Positions 1 to 5,064 of a DNA stretch of 5,064 nt are shown here, one piece after another. The DNA is from Desulfobacterales bacterium (GTDB lineage: Bacteria; Desulfobacterota; Desulfobacteria; Desulfobacterales; JAHEIW01). How positions within the stretch are numbered: the first letter of the stretch is position 1; each line of letters opens with the position of its first letter. The DNA lies in the NCBI GenBank assembly GCA_030145015.1, contig JAQYWI010000300.1, positions 1 to 5,064 of the forward strand, given 5' to 3'. The notes beneath the pieces were generated by a model, which was not told where the DNA came from, ran no database searches, and worked only from the letters and a program-made list of their open reading frames with translations. A program made the translations under genes and the position numbers.

Positions 1-1533
1 TTAGATCCTATCCTGGTAACCGGCGCCACTGGATATGTCGGCGGCCGATTGATTCCGGCCCTGCTTGCTGCCGGCTATCGGGTGCGTGCCATGGCACGCA
101 ACCTGGGGAAAATGGGCTGCCGTCCCTGGGCCGGGCACAGCCGGGTTGAGCTGGTTCAAGGCGATGTTCTGGATATTGAATCCCTCAAACAGGCGGCTTC
201 CGGCTGCCGGGCGGCCTATTACCTGGTACATTCCATGATCGCCCAGAAAGAGAAATTTGTCGAGGCCGATCGCCGGGCAGCGCAAAATATGGTAGAAGCG
301 GCAACAGCGGCAGGATTGGAAAGAATCATTTACCTCGGTGGGCTGGCCGAGGCCACTCAGGGGACCTTAAGCAAACATCTAAAATCACGCATTGAAGTGG
401 CCGACATCCTTAAAGCCGGTCCGGTGCCTACTACCGATTTGCGAACGCCCATGATCCTGGGATCCGGCAGTGCTTCTTTTGAGATTTTGCGCTATCTGGT
501 CGAACGTCTGCCCGCCATGACCACACCCCGCTGGGTACGTTCATTGAATCAGCCCATCGCTATCCGCAACGTGATAACCTATCTCATCGAATGCCTCAAA
601 CATGAGGAAACCATCGGTCAAACATACGACATTGGTGGTCCCGATATTTTAACCTATCGTGATCTGCTGGATATTTATGCCGAGGAAGCCCGTCTTCCCA
701 AACGTTTGATAATTCCGGTGCCCGTTCTGACGCCGACTTTGAGTGCGCTGTGGATTCATCTGATCAGTCCGGTGCCCGCATCGATCGCCCTGCCGCTGAC
801 CGAAGGCCTGACCAGCGATGCGGTCTGTACCGAAAACCGCATAAAGGCAATCATACCCCAGAAGTTGTTGAGCTGCCGGGAGGCGATTCGCCTGGCCCTG
901 GATCGCATCAAACAGGAACAGGTTGACACCTGCTGGATGGACGCGGGAGATTTGCTGGAACCTGAATGGGCCCATTGCGGCGATGCTGAGTGGGCCGGCG
1001 GAACCATCATGAATTGCGGCTATCGCGCCCGAATAAATGCCACGGTTGATGACGTCTGGCAACCCGTAAGCCGAATCGGCGGCAAATCTGGCTGGTATTT
1101 CGGAAATTTTCTATGGCGCCTGCGTGGCATAATGGATCGCCTGGTGGGAGGCGTGGGTTTGCGACGGGGGCGGCGGCATCCAACGGAAATCGGAGTTGGT
1201 GATGCCCTGGATTTCTGGCGGGTGTTGGAAGTAGAGCCCCCGCAACGGTTATTGCTGGTGGCTGAAATGAAAACCCCCGGTGAGGCTTTGCTTGAATTTC
1301 AAATAACCCCATTAGCAAACGGACAGGTGGAACTTCAGATGCTTTCGCGATTTCTACCCAGGGGATTGTTTGGTATTCTATACTGGTATGGCCTTTATCC
1401 CTTCCACGAGTGGATATTCTACGGCATGCTCAAAGCGATTGCGCGATCCATAAACAAACCCATGGCCTCCGATCCCGAACGATTCACCCCCAAACTGCAT
1501 ACTTCTTGTGCCCTACCGCAGAATAAATCATAG
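1..1533 (+). CDS. NAD(P)-binding atypical SDR oxidoreductase with C-terminal DUF2867 domain (5'-partial)
   Basis: Probably a cytoplasmic NAD(P)-dependent reductase or epimerase-like enzyme of the YbjT/COG0702 type; the substrate is unknown. The reading frame is open from base 1, giving 510 visible residues, so the true start is just upstream. An internal TTG at base 49 would cut through the nucleotide fold and is not the start. Residues 4-15 carry the Rossmann loop VTGATGYVGG (GxTGxxG: G8, T10, G11, G14). R33 lies at the end of the second strand, which hints at NADP(H). The section around 111-130 (YLGGLAE, then SKHLKSR) and the later GSGSASFE and QPIAIRNV segments are typical of this family. 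The classical SDR YxxxK catalytic pair is not evident there; H126 lies in that stretch. From about residue 335 to 490 the sequence matches DUF2867, with a GGKSGWYFGN segment, an LRG/GGVGLRRGRR stretch, a DFWRV motif and AEMKTPGEALLEF. The stop at 1531-1533 is 17 bases before the photolyase start, so the two are probably co-transcribed. The family call is strong; the function is open. Confidence 0.9.
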   Translation, partial: LDPILVTGATGYVGGRLIPALLAAGYRVRAMARNLGKMGCRPWAGHSRVELVQGDVLDIESLKQAASGCRAAYYLVHSMIAQKEKFVEADRRAAQNMVEAATAAGLERIIYLGGLAEATQGTLSKHLKSRIEVADILKAGPVPTTDLRTPMILGSGSASFEILRYLVERLPAMTTPRWVRSLNQPIAIRNVITYLIECLKHEETIGQTYDIGGPDILTYRDLLDIYAEEARLPKRLIIPVPVLTPTLSALWIHLISPVPASIALPLTEGLTSDAVCTENRIKAIIPQKLLSCREAIRLALDRIKQEQVDTCWMDAGDLLEPEWAHCGDAEWAGGTIMNCGYRARINATVDDVWQPVSRIGGKSGWYFGNFLWRLRGIMDRLVGGVGLRRGRRHPTEIGVGDALDFWRVLEVEPPQRLLLVAEMKTPGEALLEFQITPLANGQVELQMLSRFLPRGLFGILYWYGLYPFHEWIFYGMLKAIARSINKPMASDPERFTPKLHTSCALPQNKS

Positions 1534-1539
1534 AACTCC

Positions 1540-1546
1540 AAAGGAG
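1540..1546 (+). promoter_or_regulatory. Ribosome binding site of the photolyase gene
   Basis: AAAGGAG lies four bases before the ATG at 1551, inside the 17-base gap after the upstream reductase. It is a near-consensus Shine-Dalgarno sequence and fixes the photolyase start. No separate promoter fits in this gap, which supports co-transcription with the upstream gene. Confidence 0.85.
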
Positions 1547-1550
1547 AAAC

Positions 1551-2927
1551 ATGTCCATTCATCCGACACGCATAAAATTTTTGAATGAAGCCGACGCACG
1601 CAAGGGAGATTATGTCCTGTATTGGATGCAGCAGTCCCAACGAGCAGTGTATAATCATGCCCTGGAATTTGCTATTCAGCAGGCGAACAAACTGAATCGG
1701 ATGCTGCTGGTGGTCTTTGGGCTGATGGATGATTACCCCGATGCCAATCTGCGCCACTACACTTTTATGCTGGAAGGTTTAAAGGAAACCCGGGCAGCCT
1801 TGGCATCACGGGGAATTAAAATGGTATTGCACCTTGGACATCCACCGGAGGTGGCCCTGAGCCTCGGAAGGCGGGCGTCCATGATTATCTGCGATCGCGG
1901 GTATCTGAGACACCAGAGAGCCTGGCGCCGGGAAGTGGCGAAACAAGCCCAATGCCCTGTCGTGCAGGTGGAAAGCGACGTGGTGGTGCCTGTGGAGGTG
2001 GCATCTGGAAAGGCCGAATATGCCGCGCGCACGATTCGTCCCAAAATTCACCGACACCTCGAAACCTATCTGGTTGGTCTTAAGCAAACCAGAGTAGAGC
2101 ATCCATCCCTGGGTATGAAGATTAAAGAAGTTGAATTAGAGGATACCGAGGGGTTGCTTCGGAAACTTAATCTTGACCGCAGCGTACCACCGGTGTCCGA
2201 TTTGTTCAAAGGCGGGACCTCCCAGGCGGTAAAGCGCTTTGATGGGTTTGTTCGCCACCGGCTGAAATACTATGATCAGCACAGCAATCAACCGCAGACG
2301 AACGATATTTCCCATATGGGCCCCTATCTGCATTTCGGTCAGATCTCACCCCTTTACCTGGCGCTAAAAATGAACCGTGCCCCTGATTCGCTCAAGGCAG
2401 TCAAAGACGCCTATATCGAGCAACTTGTTGTAAGGCGCGAGCTGGCCATGAACTTCGCCTTCTATACATCCCGATATGATGCTTACAGGTGCATTCCGGG
2501 CTGGGCCCGAAAAACCCTGGCCGAGCATGAGCATGACGCACGGGAATACCTTTATAGCCGTCGGCAGCTCGAAAACGCCGACACCCATGATCCATACTGG
2601 AACGCCAGCATGCTGGAGATGAAGCATACCGGCTTTATGCACAATTACATGCGCATGTACTGGGGCAAGAAAATCCTGGAATGGTCGGCGACGCCGCAAA
2701 AAGCATTCCGCACGACCCTGGCTATCAACAATAAATATTTTTTAGACGGGCGGGATCCCAATTCATACACGGGTGTGGCCTGGATTTACGGGGTGCATGA
2801 TCGCGCCTGGACCGAGCGGCCGATTTTCGGCAAGACCCGCTATATGGCGGCCTCAGGCCTGGAGAGAAAATGTGATATCGCTGCCTACCTTAAAAAGGTG
2901 AACGACCTGGTAAAAAAGGTGTGTTGA
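1551..2927 (+). CDS. phr: Class II deoxyribodipyrimidine (CPD) photolyase
   Basis: A light-driven DNA repair enzyme that splits cyclobutane pyrimidine dimers by electron transfer from reduced FAD. The 458-residue length is usual for class II. The N-terminal antenna-type alpha/beta domain begins with the class II signature YVLYWMQQSQRA (21-32), followed by NHALEFAI. The helical FAD domain occupies roughly 220-450. It contains the QLVVRRELAMNFAFY block (291-305), YWNASMLEMKHTG (349-361), MHNYMRMYWGKKILEW (363-378) and DGRDPNSYTGVAWIYGVHDRAWTERPIFGKTRYM (399-432, given here by its key parts). W350, W371 and W378 keep the spacing of W360, W381 and W388 of the Methanosarcina mazei class II enzyme. 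Y335 and N393 match its Y345 and N403 by the same offset, from memory of that enzyme. The protein therefore looks active. The antenna cofactor cannot be told from sequence. The start is set by a strong ribosome binding site. The 3' end holds an A AAA AAG heptamer, listed separately. Confidence 0.96.
   Translation: MSIHPTRIKFLNEADARKGDYVLYWMQQSQRAVYNHALEFAIQQANKLNRMLLVVFGLMDDYPDANLRHYTFMLEGLKETRAALASRGIKMVLHLGHPPEVALSLGRRASMIICDRGYLRHQRAWRREVAKQAQCPVVQVESDVVVPVEVASGKAEYAARTIRPKIHRHLETYLVGLKQTRVEHPSLGMKIKEVELEDTEGLLRKLNLDRSVPPVSDLFKGGTSQAVKRFDGFVRHRLKYYDQHSNQPQTNDISHMGPYLHFGQISPLYLALKMNRAPDSLKAVKDAYIEQLVVRRELAMNFAFYTSRYDAYRCIPGWARKTLAEHEHDAREYLYSRRQLENADTHDPYWNASMLEMKHTGFMHNYMRMYWGKKILEWSATPQKAFRTTLAINNKYFLDGRDPNSYTGVAWIYGVHDRAWTERPIFGKTRYMAASGLERKCDIAAYLKKVNDLVKKVC
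2912..2918 (+). other. Candidate slippery heptamer A AAA AAG, in frame, near the photolyase stop
   Basis: The heptamer falls exactly in the X XXY YYZ phase of the photolyase frame (gtA AAA AAG), two codons before the stop codon at 2925-2927. It is the same heptamer used for -1 frameshifting in E. coli dnaX. A -1 shift would replace the last two residues with 12 residues, GVLSMPQQKVLW, ending at 2956. I see no clear downstream hairpin or upstream Shine-Dalgarno stimulator, so it may simply be two lysine codons after a valine. Confidence 0.25.
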
Positions 2928-2995
2928 GTATGCCGCAGCAAAAGGTATTGTGGTGAACCTCGGTAATCAGCTAAAAGATCTATAACGCATCAATT
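2928..2995. other. Convergent intergenic gap without a recognisable terminator
   Basis: Sixty-eight bases separate the photolyase stop from the stop of the opposing flavoprotein gene. I found no GC-rich stem followed by a T tract on either strand. The only inverted repeat is ATCAAT (2989-2994) with ATTGAT (3005-3010), which is short and has a 10-base loop. Termination may be Rho-dependent, or the two transcripts may overlap at their 3' ends. Confidence 0.5.
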
Positions 2996-4738
2996 TCATT
3001 GTTTATTGATCCGGGTCAGGTAATCAACCAGATCATCTGCAATCCTGGTTGTTGCCTGAACAATCCCACGCGCCATGCTGGCGTCGATTATCTGACCTCT
3101 TGTCATGGCCCCAACCGCATAGATGGTGCTGGATTGTGTTACTTTTTTATCAGGTCCCCTCTGCATGATATGGTGCGTTTCGGGATCTATCCAGATGCTT
3201 CCGGTTTTATAGGTTTCGCCTTCAGCCGCCGATGCAGAAGAGATTTTCTCGCCGATATGGACCTCGTGGCCAACGGGTCGGAATTCTTCAATTTGAACAG
3301 TTCCGGACTTGAGTAAATTGCTGGCCAATGCTGAAGGGTTTGTCTCCAGCGATTTTTCCTGCCCGCGGGCATTGATAACATAGCGGTAAGCATTTCGTCT
3401 TAAATTGCCGCGGTCATCCCTGTAGATAAATTCAAAGTAATCATTAACTTCATTTTTGACCAGTTGATAGTTGTTTCCCAGTTTGAACACCTCAACCATG
3501 CCGGCCTTCATGAGGGCCAGTAATTTTTCAGCGTTGATGGCAGGCTGGGTCGCAGCATGGGTGAAAAAAACAGAGGTGTAATTTTTATCAAAACGCCTTC
3601 TTTCCTCAATGGTCAAATTCAGGTACACATCTCTGACCATATCGAAACTTTGGTGCAGGATGGTCTGCCAGAGGATTTCCCCGTTGGGGCCATCCCCATT
3701 GATGGCATCATCTATATAACCTTGCAGCAGATCCGCCGGCTTGCCGGTTGGATTGATAATCGTTTCCCAATCGATGGTTTGGCCATAGGCAGTTTCCAGT
3801 TCAGAATTAAGCAGTTTGAATATGGGACCGAGTTTTAAATTTCCGCGATTTTCAGACAGCAGGCGATCCAGATTTTCCCGATTCAAAAACCGGTTCCGGT
3901 GACGGCCCATTTTTCCTCTGACCTTTGGCAACAGTCCCCTTCTGGAATAAAGATAAAATTTCCTTGGATTAGCGGCAGGTGTATAGGACAGTTCACCGGA
4001 ATCAGAACGAACAAACATCCCCTCCGAGGTCAGGGTCAGCAGGGTCTCGATGGCACTGAGGCTGGTACCGATGACGGCAACCTTTGCGCCCTGCGGAATG
4101 GTGCGGCGTAACTTTTCGGCAGGCCAGGGAGAGCTGAAATAGTGATCCTGATCATTTTTTTCAAACCAGTGGCCGGTCGCGAGTAAAACACGGTCAGCTT
4201 CCCTTGAGAAATGATGTTTAGAACGAAGATCTTCTATGCGAAGGATGATCTTGCCGCCGTTCTGTTTGAGATCAACCACCTCCGATCGCGGATAGAGATT
4301 CACTTCAAGGCCAACCTGCTGAGCTGATTGAACGGCTTCTTGAAATCTTGTCTTCAAATACGCTCCCATGATGGCACGGGGATAGTGGTTGCATCTATCC
4401 ACGGAATGGTCCGCTCCGGCTGATGAGTTCCGAAACCAGGAAAAACGGTTTTGAAGGTCAACTGAATTGCTTGCTACCCAGTCCTGAAAATCGCCGGGTT
4501 TGCGATATATAATCCCCATGTCGAATGCACACATGTTCGTGATATGAAACGGTAGCGCAAATCTGCCGCTATGGGGAAAGCCGGGGCCGAAAACATCCTG
4601 TTTTTCATATATTTGAATTCCAATCTTTGACGGGTCCAGCTGCCCATTTACCGCTTTTGCCTGTACCCTGTTCACAAACTGACATAGCATGGCAGTAGCG
4701 GTTAACCCACCACCGATTATTGCAAAATTAAAGCTCAT
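2996..4738 (-). CDS. FAD/NAD(P)-binding protein, YdhS/COG4529-like (NAD_binding_9 type)
   Basis: A predicted cytoplasmic two-dinucleotide-fold flavoprotein of 580 residues; no specific reaction or substrate is known for this group. The first Rossmann motif sits at the N-terminus (FAIIGGGLTATA, 5-16, with G9, G11 and A14), and E45 ends the next strand, the usual FAD ribose ligand. GPGFPHS (51-57) and HITNM (65-69) follow, then YPRAIMGAYLKTRF (119-132), all typical of the family. LLATGHW (185-191) is the ATG-type motif. VAVIGTSLSAIET (220-232) is the second, NAD(P)-type nucleotide loop. VINARGQ (454-460) stands where related proteins have an N-A/C-T-G motif. The C-terminal AVGAMTRGQIIDASMARGIVQ (541-561) is the flavin-closing segment. 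I chose ATG at 4738 because the Rossmann strand begins immediately after it. A TTG at 4750 is possible but overlaps a promoter-like -10 box. No signal peptide or membrane helix is seen. It is convergent with the photolyase and stands alone in this window. Confidence 0.9.
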   Translation of the reverse strand: MSFNFAIIGGGLTATAMLCQFVNRVQAKAVNGQLDPSKIGIQIYEKQDVFGPGFPHSGRFALPFHITNMCAFDMGIIYRKPGDFQDWVASNSVDLQNRFSWFRNSSAGADHSVDRCNHYPRAIMGAYLKTRFQEAVQSAQQVGLEVNLYPRSEVVDLKQNGGKIILRIEDLRSKHHFSREADRVLLATGHWFEKNDQDHYFSSPWPAEKLRRTIPQGAKVAVIGTSLSAIETLLTLTSEGMFVRSDSGELSYTPAANPRKFYLYSRRGLLPKVRGKMGRHRNRFLNRENLDRLLSENRGNLKLGPIFKLLNSELETAYGQTIDWETIINPTGKPADLLQGYIDDAINGDGPNGEILWQTILHQSFDMVRDVYLNLTIEERRRFDKNYTSVFFTHAATQPAINAEKLLALMKAGMVEVFKLGNNYQLVKNEVNDYFEFIYRDDRGNLRRNAYRYVINARGQEKSLETNPSALASNLLKSGTVQIEEFRPVGHEVHIGEKISSASAAEGETYKTGSIWIDPETHHIMQRGPDKKVTQSSTIYAVGAMTRGQIIDASMARGIVQATTRIADDLVDYLTRINKQ

Positions 4739-4749
4739 GATACCCAACA

Positions 4750-4778
4750 ATTATGAACCATCTTGTGTTTTTTTCCAA
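4750..4778 (-). promoter_or_regulatory. Candidate promoter of the FAD/NAD(P)-binding protein gene
   Basis: Read on the minus strand, TTGGAA (4778-4773) and CATAAT (4755-4750) are separated by exactly 17 bases. They match the sigma-70 consensus at 4 of 6 and 5 of 6 positions. Transcription would begin about 5-6 bases before the ATG at 4738, so the mRNA would be almost leaderless. That agrees with the lack of a clear Shine-Dalgarno sequence there. An alternative weaker pair lies further upstream: TTGAAC (4853-4848) and TATATC (4832-4827), with a 15-base spacer. Such matches occur by chance in AT-rich DNA. Confidence 0.35.
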
Positions 4779-4917
4779 GAATGACGTTAGCCTGATAGCC
4801 GATCTATTTACAGACTAGAGGTTACAGATATACAATAAATCTTCAAAGTTCAAATAGTAATAGCCTTCTCCACAAATTAAGAGTTTTTACCTATCATTAT
4901 GCTCACCTTTTTTTCAT

Positions 4918-4953
4918 ATTGATTTTCGAAATCGAATGCAGACTATTTAATAG
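4918..4953. repeat. Two short palindromes in the divergent intergenic region
   Basis: The first is GATTT-TCG-AAATC (4921-4933), extended by ATT (4918-4920) and AAT (4935-4937) with one bulged G. The second, CTATT-T-AATAG (4943-4953), has perfect five-base arms; ACTAT (4942-4946) also pairs with ATAGT (4955-4959). They could be regulator binding sites between divergent promoters. In DNA this AT-rich, short palindromes are common, so support is weak. Confidence 0.25.
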
Positions 4954-5023
4954 GATAGTTTATGGCCAATTAATCCCATAACCAGTTGTTAGCCCGAATT
5001 CCATATAGAGTAGGCCTTTCATT

Positions 5024-5045
5024 ACGGCCGTGGGCATTAACGTTA
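5024..5045. repeat. Two perfect 8-base palindromes ahead of the downstream start
   Basis: ACGGCCGT (5024-5031) and TAACGTTA (5038-5045) are perfect self-complementary octamers. Their centres are 14 bases apart, and both lie just before the probable start of the next gene. Their position would suit an operator, but the two are unrelated in sequence and no known regulator consensus is recognised. Confidence 0.2.
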
Positions 5046-5061
5046 TTCTATGAGGCAATAT

Positions 5062-5064
5062 ATG
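5062..5064 (+). CDS. Possible start codon of a divergent downstream gene (3'-partial)
   Basis: The window ends on an ATG preceded by TGAGG (5051-5055) at a six-base spacing, a normal Shine-Dalgarno arrangement. The frame has a TAA at 5038-5040, so the gene cannot begin much earlier. The in-frame ATG at 5050 is an alternative start but lacks a ribosome binding site. Only one codon is visible, so nothing can be said about the product. Confidence 0.35.

Larger units (their letters stand above)
4739..5064. other. AT-rich divergent intergenic region
   Basis: This stretch holds no convincing gene. GC is about 29% over 4801-4980 by hand count, far below the flanking genes. Its left edge contains promoter-like boxes for the minus-strand flavoprotein gene. 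Its right edge ends with a probable ribosome binding site and ATG for a plus-strand gene, so it probably acts as a divergent promoter region. Several short palindromes occur between them. I found no tRNA, terminator or insertion-sequence end. Confidence 0.6.

Noticed and set aside
649..1318. Open frames of 84-137 codons on the minus strand within the reductase gene
   Set aside because: They lie opposite a well-supported coding sequence and show no recognisable domain. They are shadows of the plus-strand codon pattern.
1757..2699. Minus-strand open frames of 64-111 codons within the photolyase gene
   Set aside because: The photolyase is intact on the plus strand with family motifs throughout; these frames have no recognisable features.
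2887..2899. Inverted repeat ACCTT-AAA-AAGGT near the photolyase 3' end
   Set aside because: It is inside the coding sequence, has only a three-base loop and no following T tract, so it is not a terminator.
2999..4111. Plus-strand open frames of 70-105 codons opposite the flavoprotein gene
   Set aside because: The minus-strand protein has clear Rossmann motifs and full family length. The opposite frames resemble no family and lack good ribosome binding sites.
4753..4818. A 21-codon plus-strand open frame starting at ATG 4753
   Set aside because: It has no Shine-Dalgarno sequence, overlaps the likely minus-strand promoter and sits in AT-rich DNA where short frames arise by chance.
5013..5029. 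Possible GGCC/GGCC hairpin before the downstream start
   Set aside because: The stem is only four base pairs with a nine-base loop, too weak to call a terminator or riboswitch element.

Overview
The window looks like ordinary bacterial chromosome, with three long genes and one AT-rich intergenic region. I found no rRNA, tRNA, CRISPR array, insertion sequence or integrase. The genes resemble those of Gram-negative environmental bacteria. The class II photolyase and the DUF2867 reductase, with mid-range GC, suggest a deltaproteobacterial (Desulfobacterota-like) or similar host. That placement is a low-confidence impression from sequence alone.

Layout: (1) 1-1533, plus strand, is an NAD(P)-binding atypical short-chain dehydrogenase fused to a C-terminal DUF2867 domain. 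Its first few codons lie before the window. (2) 1551-2927, plus strand, begins 17 bases after gene 1 behind a strong ribosome binding site. It is a class II CPD photolyase with its FAD-domain and electron-transfer residues intact. Genes 1 and 2 very probably form one transcription unit. (3) 2928-2995 is a 68-base gap between convergent genes, with no clear terminator. (4) 2996-4738, minus strand, is a 580-residue FAD/NAD(P)-binding protein of the YdhS/COG4529 type, of unknown substrate. (5) 4739-5064 is AT-rich (about 29% GC over 4801-4980 by hand count). It holds a promoter candidate for the flavoprotein, several short palindromes, and at its very end a Shine-Dalgarno-like GAGG followed by ATG, probably the start of a divergent gene beyond the window.

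The photolyase repairs UV-induced pyrimidine dimers using light and FADH-. The upstream reductase has no assigned substrate. Its tight linkage to phr suggests a shared light or UV/oxidative-stress response, which is an inference. The third gene is another flavin/nicotinamide protein, but it is convergent and shows no sequence sign of co-regulation.

I see no clear evidence of an undescribed system. The best second-look items are an in-frame A AAA AAG slippery heptamer at the 3' end of the photolyase gene, an almost leaderless promoter arrangement for the flavoprotein gene, and the palindrome-containing divergent intergenic region.
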